This document shows, one piece after another, positions 18,987-27,400 of a stretch of DNA of 43,170 nt. The stretch comes from Gammaproteobacteria bacterium. Its GTDB lineage: Bacteria > Pseudomonadota > Gammaproteobacteria > UWMA-0217. The notes under the pieces were generated by a model. That model was not told the DNA's origin. It was given only the letters and a program-made list of their open reading frames with translations, and ran no database searches. The first letter of the stretch is position 1. Each line of letters begins with the position of its first letter. The translations under genes were made by a program, and so were the position numbers. The stretch lies in assembly GCA_026981985.1 (NCBI GenBank), contig JALSHZ010000123.1, forward strand, positions 1 through 43,170, in the 5' to 3' direction.

Positions 18987-19605
18987 CGCTGAGCAACTCC
19001 GCTACCGGCCGGAAACTGCGGCGATGATGCGGCGTGACACCCAGGCGCTGCAAGGCTTCGCGGTGCTGCACGGTCGGGTAGCCCTTGTGCTGCTCGAAGC
19101 CATAGCCTGGGCAGCTTTCCGCCAGCGCCAGCATCTCACGATCGCGCGTTACCTTGGCGATGATCGACGCCGCGCTGATCGACGCCACCTTGCTGTCGCC
19201 CTTGACGATGCAGCGCATATCGAAGGCCAGATCAGGACAACGATTGCCATCCACCAGCACCTTCTGCGGCGCAATGGCCAGCGCATGAACGGCGCGCTGC
19301 ATCGACAACAGCGAGGCATTGAGAATATTGAGACGGTCGATTTCAGCCACCTCAGCGCGGCCGACGGCCCAGCACAGCGCGCGCTCGCAAATCTCGTCGT
19401 AGAGGCGATCGCGACGCTTTTCAGTGAGCTTCTTGGAATCGGCCAACCCGTCGATCGGCCTGCGGTGATCAAGAATCACAGCCGCCGAGATCACAGGCCC
19501 GGCAAGCGGCCCACGCCCCACCTCATCGACGCCGGCGAACAGCACCCCGGTCGCCGCTTCACAGCGGATCTGCGCAAGCATGTCATCAGCGGAGGTTGAC
19601 GCCAT
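18979..19605 (-). CDS. rnhB: Ribonuclease HII
   Basis: Cuts the RNA strand of RNA-DNA hybrids and starts removal of single ribonucleotides from DNA. It has 208 residues. The active-site motif [14 protein letters not shown] gives the first Asp and Glu; further conserved acids are in VDGNRCP and [15 protein letters not shown] and [14 protein letters not shown] are family hallmarks. Overlaps dnaE by 8 nt and is presumably co-transcribed with it. In E. coli lpxB lies directly upstream; here lpxB is on the other strand 3.3 kb away, so this block has been rearranged relative to E. coli. Confidence 0.96.
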   Translation of the reverse strand: MASTSADDMLAQIRCEAATGVLFAGVDEVGRGPLAGPVISAAVILDHRRPIDGLADSKKLTEKRRDRLYDEICERALCWAVGRAEVAEIDRLNILNASLLSMQRAVHALAIAPQKVLVDGNRCPDLAFDMRCIVKGDSKVASISAASIIAKVTRDREMLALAESCPGYGFEQHKGYPTVQHREALQRLGVTPHHRRSFRPVAELLSDD

Positions 19606-19763
19606 CGAATACCCGAAAGTCAGTAACAGGATGCCGACAATACATCATTTTTCGGGAACCATTAAAGCGTCACGCCATCCAAGCAGCAATCGGGCGATTT
19701 CTGCAACTGCATCACAATATGTTATTCTGCGCCCACTTTTAACACAGCCTCTGGAACCCATCG

Positions 19764-20108
19764 ATGAGCACTGAAACCACCGCCTCCGGCCTCGTGATTG
19801 AAACCCTGGAAGAAGGCAGTGGCGACGCCGCAGCCGCCGGCCACAAAGTCACTGTACACTACACCGGCTGGCTCAAGGATGGGACCAAATTCGATTCCAG
19901 CCTGGACCGCAACTCGCCGTTCCAGTTCAACCTGGGTGCTGGCCAGGTTATCCGCGGCTGGGACGAAGGCGTTGCCGGCATGAAACCCGGCGGCAAACGC
20001 AAACTGACGATTCCGGCGGAACTGGGATATGGCGCTCACGGCGCCGGCGGGGTGATCCCACCTAATGCCACGCTGATTTTTGAAGTGGAACTGCTGTCCA
20101 TCGACTGA
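19764..20108 (+). CDS. FKBP-type peptidyl-prolyl cis-trans isomerase
   Basis: A 114-residue single-domain FKBP that catalyses cis-trans isomerisation at proline. There is no signal peptide, so it should be cytoplasmic. The binding-pocket motifs are complete: [37 protein letters not shown] and the C-terminal strand LIFEVELL. It resembles the short FKBP12-like bacterial type rather than SlyD or periplasmic FkpA. A plausible sigma-70 promoter (TTCTGC at 19699, 18-nt spacer, TATTCT at 19723) lies just upstream. It is divergent from rnhB and may be the first gene of a run into the methyltransferase and lipid A genes. Confidence 0.93.
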   Translation: MSTETTASGLVIETLEEGSGDAAAAGHKVTVHYTGWLKDGTKFDSSLDRNSPFQFNLGAGQVIRGWDEGVAGMKPGGKRKLTIPAELGYGAHGAGGVIPPNATLIFEVELLSID

Positions 20109-20155
20109 ACTGCTCGCAAGCGCCAAAGCCTGCAAGATATACGGGGGAACGATCC

Positions 20156-20821
20156 TTGAAGCTCGAAGCCGTACAGAAAACCTATAAGCGCTATGCACCA
20201 CAGTATGATCTTCTGTTCGGTGCCATCTTTCATCCGGGCCGCAAGGCGGTCATCGACGACCTGGAGTGTCAGCCCGGCGAGCAGGTGCTGGAAGTCGGCG
20301 TTGGCACGGGCCTGTCACTGCCGCTGTATGACAAGTCGGTACAGGTCACCGGCATCGATATCTCCGAGCACATGCTGGAGATCGCCCGCAAGCGCAAGGC
20401 GCGGCTGAAGCTGGACAACGTCGAGCTGCATGTGATGAACGCGCAGGAGACCGATTTCCCTGACAACCACTTCGACAAGGTCGTCGCCATGTACGTAGCC
20501 TCGGTGGTGCCTGACCCGGTGGCGCTAGTGGAAGAGATGCGCCGCATCTGCAAGCCTGGCGGCCAGCTGATCTTCGTCAACCATTTCAACAGCAACAACC
20601 CGGTCATCAGCCGTGTCGAGCGCTGGCTCGAACCACTGGCCAATACGCTGGGTTTCCACCCCGGCTTCAGCATGGGTGAATTTCTCGCCCAAACCGGTCT
20701 CAAACCCGAACAGGTCATGCCGGTGAATCTTTTCGGCTATTGGCAGTTGCTGCGCGCCATCAACGACAAGCCCGGCGTCGCCAACACAATGCCAGAAGAC
20801 AACATCGCTGTTGCCGTCTGA
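20156..20821 (+). CDS. SAM-dependent methyltransferase, PmtA/UbiE-like
   Basis: A 221-residue class I methyltransferase. The SAM-binding loop is VLEVGVGTGLSLPLY, with the acidic residue after strand 2 in GIDISEHML and the post-II segment NAQETDFPDNHFDKV. The overall pattern, including KTYKRYAPQYDLLFG and FVNHFNS, resembles Rhodobacter-type phosphatidylethanolamine N-methyltransferases (PmtA), so phosphatidylcholine synthesis is a reasonable guess; a quinone or other small-molecule methyltransferase is the main alternative. The start is TTG, supported by GGGGGA seven bases upstream and by the conserved N terminus. It sits 47 nt after the FKBP gene and 35 nt before gnnA. Confidence 0.72.
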   Translation: MKLEAVQKTYKRYAPQYDLLFGAIFHPGRKAVIDDLECQPGEQVLEVGVGTGLSLPLYDKSVQVTGIDISEHMLEIARKRKARLKLDNVELHVMNAQETDFPDNHFDKVVAMYVASVVPDPVALVEEMRRICKPGGQLIFVNHFNSNNPVISRVERWLEPLANTLGFHPGFSMGEFLAQTGLKPEQVMPVNLFGYWQLLRAINDKPGVANTMPEDNIAVAV

Positions 20822-20856
20822 TCGTTCCTCCCAGCAGTTCAACCTGGCATTCTGAC

Positions 20857-21804
20857 ATGACCATTCGCTGTGCCGTGATCGGCGTCGGCTATCTCGGCAA
20901 ATTCCACGCGCAAAAGTATGCGGCACTCGACTCGGCTGAACTGGTGGCCGTCATCGACCCCAACGTCGAGGCGGCGACAGCGCTGGCCGACGAACTGGGC
21001 TGCCAGCATTACACCACCCACGACACCATCCTCGATCAGGTCGATGCCGTCAGTATCGTCGCCCCCACCACGCTGCACCACCAGATTGCTTCCGACTGCC
21101 TGCGCCGCGGCATCCATGTGCTGCTGGAAAAGCCCATCACCACCACGGTGGCTGAGGCCGAGGAGCTGGTCGCACTGGCGAAGAAGCATTCAGCGGTATT
21201 GCAGGTGGGACATCTGGAGCGCTTCAACCCTGCCATCATGGCGCTGGGAGAGCGGCTTTCCGATCAAGTACGCTTCATCGAAGCGCACCGGCTGGCGCCG
21301 TTCAAGCCACGCGCTACCGACGTCAGCGTGATGCTCGACCTGATGATTCATGACATCGACATCATCCTCAATCTGGTGAAATCCGAGGTGACCGACATCC
21401 GTGCCAGCGGTGCTTCAGTGCTGTCGGATTCGGTGGATATTGCCAATGCCCGACTCGAATTCGCCAATGGCTGTGTCGCCAACGTGACTGCCAGCCGTAT
21501 CAGCCAGAAGTCGGAGCGCAAGATGCGCATCTTCCAGCAGAACCACTACCTGACCGTCGATTTCCAGGAAAAGGCGCTGGATGTCTATTCGCGGGGCGAC
21601 GAGGAGATGTTTCCTGGCGTCCCGGACATCGCTCACGATCAGTTCAGCGGCGGCGAAAGCGACGCCCTGCTGCTTGAAATCAAAGACTTCCTCGGTGCCA
21701 TTACCCATGGCCACGCGCCCGTCGTCACCGGTGAAGATGGCAAGCGCGCGCTGGAAACCGCCATCCGCATCAGTGCGCTGGTGCCCGACACTCAATCCCT
21801 GTAA
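20857..21804 (+). CDS. gnnA: Gfo/Idh/MocA oxidoreductase, probable UDP-GlcNAc 3-dehydrogenase GnnA
   Basis: A 315-residue NAD(P)-dependent dehydrogenase. The Rossmann motif is GVGYLGKFHAQ at the N terminus; the catalytic-lysine motif EKPI and the MIHDIDI segment are typical of Gfo/Idh/MocA sugar dehydrogenases. GnnA of Acidithiobacillus ferrooxidans oxidises the 3-OH of UDP-GlcNAc, and GnnB then aminates it, giving the diamino sugar used for lipid A with amide-linked acyl chains. The tight gnnA-gnnB-lpxB order here argues for the same role. Alternative: a WlbA-like enzyme for a surface polysaccharide. The start is the ATG at 20857, after the methyltransferase stop; a longer frame from 20740 overlaps that gene. 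Confidence 0.75.
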   Translation: MTIRCAVIGVGYLGKFHAQKYAALDSAELVAVIDPNVEAATALADELGCQHYTTHDTILDQVDAVSIVAPTTLHHQIASDCLRRGIHVLLEKPITTTVAEAEELVALAKKHSAVLQVGHLERFNPAIMALGERLSDQVRFIEAHRLAPFKPRATDVSVMLDLMIHDIDIILNLVKSEVTDIRASGASVLSDSVDIANARLEFANGCVANVTASRISQKSERKMRIFQQNHYLTVDFQEKALDVYSRGDEEMFPGVPDIAHDQFSGGESDALLLEIKDFLGAITHGHAPVVTGEDGKRALETAIRISALVPDTQSL

Positions 21805-21816
21805 GGACGCAACACC

Positions 21817-22914
21817 ATGATCCCAATGGTCGATCTGAAGCTGCAATACCAGCAGCTGCAAAGCGATATCGATGCTGCCCTGGCCGATGTGCTGGACAGC
21901 ACGGCCTTCATCCTGGGCCCCAATGTGCGGGCTTTCGAAGCGGAAGCCGCAGAATATCTCGGCACCCAATTCGCCATCGGCTGCGCTTCGGGCACCGACG
22001 CCCTGCATCTGGCCCTGCTCGCCGCGGGGATTGGCCCTGGCGATGAAGTCATCACCTCCGCCTTTACCTTTATCGCAACGGCGGAGGCGATTGCCTACGT
22101 CGGCGCGACGCCCGTTTTCGTCGATATCGATGAACGCACGATGAACCTCGATCTCGACGCAGTCGCGACAGCAATCAGCGACAACACCGCCGCGATCCTG
22201 CCGGTACATCTGTTTGGCCAGCCGGTGGACATGGGCCAACTGTCGGCGCTGGCGGAAAAACATGACCTGACCATCGTTGAAGACTGCGCCCAGTCCTTTG
22301 GCGCCGATATTTCAGGTCAGCAGACGGGTAGCTTTGGCCTCGCCGGCTGCTTCAGCTTTTTTCCCAGCAAGAACCTTGGCTGCTACGGCGATGGCGGACT
22401 GATCACGACCAACAGCGAAAGCGTGCGCGACCACCTCTTGAGTCTGCGCAATCACGGCAGTTCGAAGCGCTATCATCATCAGGAGATCGGCTACAACAGC
22501 CGTCTCGACGAGATTCAAGCGGCGATTCTCCGCGTCAAGCTGCGGCACATCGACCGCTTCAACCAGGAACGTCGCCGTGTAGCCCATCGCTACAACGAAC
22601 TGCTGGCGGATACTGGCATCACCACGCCATTCGAGGACGGTATCGGCACCCACGTGTTCCACCAGTACACCCTGCGTTCACCGCAGCGCGATGCGATCAT
22701 GGCCGCCCTCAGCCAGCGCGAGATCGCCTGTGCGATCTACTATCCGGTACCACTACATCGCCAAGAAGTGTTCGCCGAGGTTTGCCGCGACCACTCCCTG
22801 CCCGTCACCGAAGCCATTGCCAGTGACTGTTTCTCGCTGCCGATCTTCCCGGAAATGACCGACCAGCAGATTGTCGAAGTCACCGACACCATCAAACAGG
22901 CACTGAATGGATGA
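21817..22914 (+). CDS. gnnB: DegT/DnrJ/EryC1/StrS aminotransferase, probable GnnB
   Basis: A 365-residue PLP-dependent sugar aminotransferase. The PLP lysine is K185 in FFPSKNLGCYGDGG. Other family marks are GTDALHLALLA, VEDCAQSFGA, and the C-terminal ACAIYYPVPLH. GnnB transfers an amino group from glutamate to the 3-keto sugar made by GnnA. A good TAAGGA ribosome site overlaps the gnnA stop, and the gene overlaps lpxB by 8 nt, so the three are co-translated. By motif alone it could also be a WbpE/WlbC-type O-antigen enzyme; the link to lpxB favours lipid A. Confidence 0.77.
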   Translation: MIPMVDLKLQYQQLQSDIDAALADVLDSTAFILGPNVRAFEAEAAEYLGTQFAIGCASGTDALHLALLAAGIGPGDEVITSAFTFIATAEAIAYVGATPVFVDIDERTMNLDLDAVATAISDNTAAILPVHLFGQPVDMGQLSALAEKHDLTIVEDCAQSFGADISGQQTGSFGLAGCFSFFPSKNLGCYGDGGLITTNSESVRDHLLSLRNHGSSKRYHHQEIGYNSRLDEIQAAILRVKLRHIDRFNQERRRVAHRYNELLADTGITTPFEDGIGTHVFHQYTLRSPQRDAIMAALSQREIACAIYYPVPLHRQEVFAEVCRDHSLPVTEAIASDCFSLPIFPEMTDQQIVEVTDTIKQALNG

Positions 22915-24079
22915 GCGCCTGCTGATCGTTGCCGGCGAGGCATCGGGCGACATGCATGCCGCGCATGTCGTCGAGGCACTGCGCCAGTTGCGTCCCGGCA
23001 TCCACGTCGATGCCATGGGCGGCGACGCACTCCGTGCCACCGGCGCAAATATCGTGGTTGATAATCGTGACCTGGCCGTCGTCGGGCTGTTCGAGGTCAT
23101 CAGCCACTATCCCGTCATCCACCGTGCGCTGAAGCGACTCAAGGCACACCTCGAAACCAGCCCACCCGATCTGCTGGTGCTGGTCGACTACGTGGAATTC
23201 AACCTCAAGCTGGCGCAGCACGCGAAAGGGCTCGGCATTCCGGTGCTGTTCTATGTCAGCCCCCAGGTCTGGGCCTGGCGGCCCGGGCGAGTGAAGAAAA
23301 TTGGCGAGCGCATCGACATGATGGCAGTCATATTCCCGTTCGAAACGCGCTTCTACGAACAACACGGCATTCCGGTGCGTTATGTCGGCAATCCACTGGT
23401 GGGCAAGGTCAAAGCATCGACGCCCGCCGCAGAAGTTCGCAACAGGCTGGGGCTCGATCCCTCAGCAACCGTTGTCGGCCTGCAACCCGGCAGCCGCAGC
23501 AGCGAAATCCAGCGGATGCTGCCCCTGTTTCTCGAAGCCGCTGAAAAGATTCACACCACCTTGCCCGACACGCAATTCGTACTCCCGGTCGCCCCCGGCA
23601 TCGATCGGCGCAGCATTACCGAGCTGATTCCCCGCGACCCGCCCATCGCAGTCTGCGACGAATTCAGCGCCTATGACTTGATGCAGATCTGTGATGCCGT
23701 CATCACCGCCTCGGGCACCGCCACACTGGAGACAGCGCTGATGCAAACGCCCATGGTCATTGCCTATCGGGTCTCGCCACTGAGTTACCAGATTTTCCGC
23801 CGTCTGATCCGCATTCAGGATATCGGGCTGGTGAACATCGTCGCGGAAAAGCGGATTGTCGAGGAGTTTGTGCAGGATGCGGCCACGGGCGACAACATCG
23901 CCCGTGAAACCCTCACCCTGCTGCAGAACCCGGTCGCGCGAGAGCAAATGCTCGACGCCTTCGAACAGGTACGCGAGAAACTGGGCGACCTGAATGGATC
24001 GCGTGAAATGGCGCGGCTGGTCGATGAACTGCTCGATGGCCAGGCACCAGAGCTAAGCTCCCCTCCGCCACACAGCTGA
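22907..24079 (+). CDS. lpxB: Lipid-A-disaccharide synthase
   Basis: A GT19 glycosyltransferase at the inner face of the cytoplasmic membrane. It joins UDP-diacylglucosamine and lipid X to form the lipid A disaccharide. It has 390 residues. Conserved regions are VAGEASGDMHAAHV at the N terminus, LVDYVEFNLKLA, YVSPQVWAWRPGRVKKI, VGNPL, and the C-terminal donor site ASGTATLETALM. The ATG lies inside the end of gnnB. The next 367 nt hold no gene, so this probably closes the lipid A transcript. Confidence 0.96.
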   Translation: MDERLLIVAGEASGDMHAAHVVEALRQLRPGIHVDAMGGDALRATGANIVVDNRDLAVVGLFEVISHYPVIHRALKRLKAHLETSPPDLLVLVDYVEFNLKLAQHAKGLGIPVLFYVSPQVWAWRPGRVKKIGERIDMMAVIFPFETRFYEQHGIPVRYVGNPLVGKVKASTPAAEVRNRLGLDPSATVVGLQPGSRSSEIQRMLPLFLEAAEKIHTTLPDTQFVLPVAPGIDRRSITELIPRDPPIAVCDEFSAYDLMQICDAVITASGTATLETALMQTPMVIAYRVSPLSYQIFRRLIRIQDIGLVNIVAEKRIVEEFVQDAATGDNIARETLTLLQNPVAREQMLDAFEQVREKLGDLNGSREMARLVDELLDGQAPELSSPPPHS

Positions 24080-24309
24080 ATCGCTGTCCATGAACCTGTC
24101 ATTGTCGACACACTCTGTCACAGCATGCCTTTGATTTCATTCAGGCCTTTGGTAGACAGCTGTGACACACTTCAACTAATCTATGTGGACAACAATATAG
24201 CATTCCATATAGAACTCAGGGATGACGTACCCGTCACAAGCAACCGGGCAACCGGCAGACATGGCAGTCTGAACAGCAGCGTGTTGAGCATGGGCAAGTC
24301 CCTGCCATC

Positions 24310-24360
24310 AGCCCGGATTTCTCACCGGGTCGCGTAGCGAGCTGGTGAGAAATTCGGGCT
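24310..24360. repeat. 17-bp stem-loop in the lpxB-bcsAB gap
   Basis: AGCCCGGATTTCTCACC (24310-24326) pairs with GGTGAGAAATTCGGGCT (24344-24360), with a single G-T pair. The loop contains CGCGTAGCG. It may end lpxB transcription, although no T-run follows, or be a dispersed palindromic repeat. Bases 24080-24309 show no gene. Confidence 0.65.
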
Positions 24361-24374
24361 AACCATTATGGTTT

Positions 24375-24408
24375 CCCCCTGCCGACACATCGGCTACTGC
24401 GGCGGGGG
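24375..24408 (+). promoter_or_regulatory. Possible structured leader of the cellulose operon
   Basis: CCCCC-T-GCCG (24375-24384) can pair with CGGC-GGGGG (24400-24408). A shorter competing hairpin, GCCG with CGGC (24381-24394), shares the left arm. It lies about 40 nt before the bcsAB start, so it could influence translation or elongation. I do not recognise a known riboswitch class. Confidence 0.35.
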
Positions 24409-24446
24409 CTCATGCCGCAGCGTCATCAGGGTCTACATCCAAAACA

Positions 24447-27400
24447 ATGAAATCCTACGATTCGTCATCACCTTCGCAGCGCCACCCCATGACAGGGGGC
24501 AGAAAAACCGGGTGGCTACTGACACTGCTGGTGATCACTGCGATACTCATGCTCCTGCTGAGCTCGATTCCGCTGACGATCGAGCAACAAACCCTGTTTG
24601 TTCTCGCCTCTCTCGGCCTGTCACTGCTGCTGCGCCCCCAGAACGAGCTGGCGCGCTACCGCGTCATTGTACTGATTCTGATTTCCTGTATCGCCACCGG
24701 TCGCTACATCTTCTGGCGCCTGACGGAATCACTGGGCTGGTTCGACCCGAATCTGGAACTGACATTCCTCGACTATTTTTTCTCCGCCGGGCTGCTGCTG
24801 GCTGAATTCTATGCCTGGACCGTGTTGTTTCTCGGCTATTTCCAGACCGTCTGGCCTCTGCGTCGTGACATCAAAGTATTGCCGGAGAATCATGATCTCT
24901 GGCCGTCGATCGATATTCTGATTCCCACTTACAACGAGCCCCTCGATGTTGTTACACCGACTGTACTTGGCGCGCTGGACCTCGACTGGCCATCGGATCG
25001 GCTCAATGTCTACCTGCTCGATGACGGTTGCCGCGAGGAGTTTGCTGACTTTGCCGCCGAAGCCGGTGCCGAATACATCGAACGCAAAAGCAGTGAAGGC
25101 GCCAAGGCTGGCAACATCAACCACGCGCTGGCGCAAACCACGGGTGACCTGGTGGTGATTTTCGACAGTGACCACGTACCAACGCGCAACTTTCTGCTCG
25201 ATACCGTTGGCTGGTTCATCGAGGACGACGATCTGGGGCTGCTGCAAACCCCACACCTATTCCATACCCCCGACCCGATGGAACGCAACCTCCAGGTATT
25301 TCACCAGGTACCCAACGAAGGCCAGCTGTTCTACGGCCTGGTGCAAGATGGCAACGATTCCTGGAACGCTGCCTTCTTCTGCGGCTCCTGTGCCATCATC
25401 CGGCGCGAGGCATTGGACGACATTGGCGGCATCGCCACGGACACGGTGACGGAAGACGCGCACACCTCACTGCTGATCCAGAAGGAAGGCTGGGGCTCGG
25501 CCTACCTCAACACGCCGTTGGCAGCTGGCCTTGCGACCGAGCGACTCTCCGCCCATATCGGTCAGCGCAAACGCTGGGCACGGGGCATGTTGCAGATCTT
25601 TCGCAAGGACAACCCACTGCTGGCAAAGGGTCTGTCGATGGCGCAGCGTCTGTGCTATTTCAATGCGATGCTGCACTTCCTGTTCAGCCTGCCACGCATC
25701 GTGTTCCTGACCGCTCCACTGGCCTATCTGTTTTTCGAAGCCTATGTCATCCAGGCCTCGGCAGTACTGATCGCGATCTACGCGCTGCCGCATATCTTCC
25801 AGGCTCAGCTGGCCAACTCGATCATGCAGGGGCGCTACCGTCACAGCTTCTGGGCGGATGTCTATGAGACCATTCTGTCGCCCCACCTGATCATGCCCAC
25901 GCTCACCGCGCTGATCCGCCCCGACAAGGGCTCGTTCAACGTGACCGACAAGGGTGGCATCGTCGAAGAAGATTTCTTCGACTGGAAATCCGCCAAGGTG
26001 ATTTTTCTGCTGCTGGTGCTCAACCTGGTTGGACTGGTATTTGCGTTCCTGAGGCTGTTCTGGTGGAACCCCGACGAGACCGGCACCGTACTGATCAACC
26101 TTGGCTGGACGGTCTATAACAGCATCATTCTCGGCGCAGCCATCAGCGTTGCCTGGGAGAAACGCCAACGGCGCGAAGAACCGCGCATCCATCGTAAGTA
26201 TGATGCCTTTGTGACCTTGCCCAACGGCAAGCGTGTACGCGCGGAAACGCGGGATCTTGCGCTGACCAGCATCAGCCTGCACGTGCCCCCTGATCTACAT
26301 CTGCAGCGTGACGACGAAATCGATATCGAAATCAGCGATGGCGAACACAGCGCCTCCTTTCACGGCACTGCGGCTACCATCCTGCCACGGTATCTGGGCG
26401 TTAGACTCGCGCCGATGCCCGCCTGGGAACAGCAGGAGCTGATCTACTTCAGCCATGGCAAGGAGCACTGCTGGGACGACTGGTACACGGCCTGCGAACC
26501 CAGCAAGCCACTGGCATCCTTTTTTGAGATCATTCGCCTCGGCATCATTGGCGCCATTAGAGCCGTGTTCGGCCATTCCGATGACCCTGAAATCAATGCC
26601 GCGCGCCTGCGCCGCCTCAAACGCCCAATGGCTATTGCCCTCGTCAGTATAGCCACATTGCTGGCTGGACAGAGCGAACTTCGGGCACAGACGGAACAAC
26701 CTCAAGCCAGCACCATCAGCACTGAGACAGCATCCGGTGCCACCACTGACACATCCAGGCAAGCAATGATGGCAGGACGCTATGCCGAAAGCCGCACGCT
26801 ACGCTTCTCTGAACTTGGGGTCGATCAACCACTGAAGCTGCGCGGCGGCAATTCGCAGGATGACGTCTGGTTTCATGTCCGCGCCGACCGCATCGTCAAG
26901 GCCGGGGAACTGCGGCTGCTGTACAGCATTTCCAGTGAATTACTCGAAGACTTCAGCGATGTGGCGATCACGCTCAACGGCCAGCCGGTCGCGACCATTC
27001 CAATCACCCGGGACAACGTCGACAAACCGCTGGTGGACGTGTTTCCAATAGAACGCCTGAACTTCAGCGACCTCAACCAGCTGGGCTTTCGCCTGGTGCC
27101 ACGTGACGAGGAAAACTGCGAGAAGCTCGATCGCGAAGCGATCAGTGTCGAGATCCAGACTGACAGCGAACTGGTACTGCATATGAACTCGCTGGATCTG
27201 ATCAACGACCTCGCCCTGTTTCCGGTCCCGTTCTACGATTTTCGCGACGACCGCAAGTTGGTACTGCCCTTCCTGTTCGGTGATACGCTCTCCCAGGCCT
27301 TGCCAGCATTGAAAGCCGGCGCCATTCTGGCCTCGTGGTTCGGTGCCAAAGCCGACTATCTTGGCGCCAGGTTTCCGGTATATACCTCATCTATTCCGTT

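Noticed and set aside
24220-24270. Possible c-di-GMP riboswitch before bcsAB
   Set aside because: GGGCAACCGGC-like stretches are present, but the paired helices and conserved A-rich segments of the GEMM consensus are not found.
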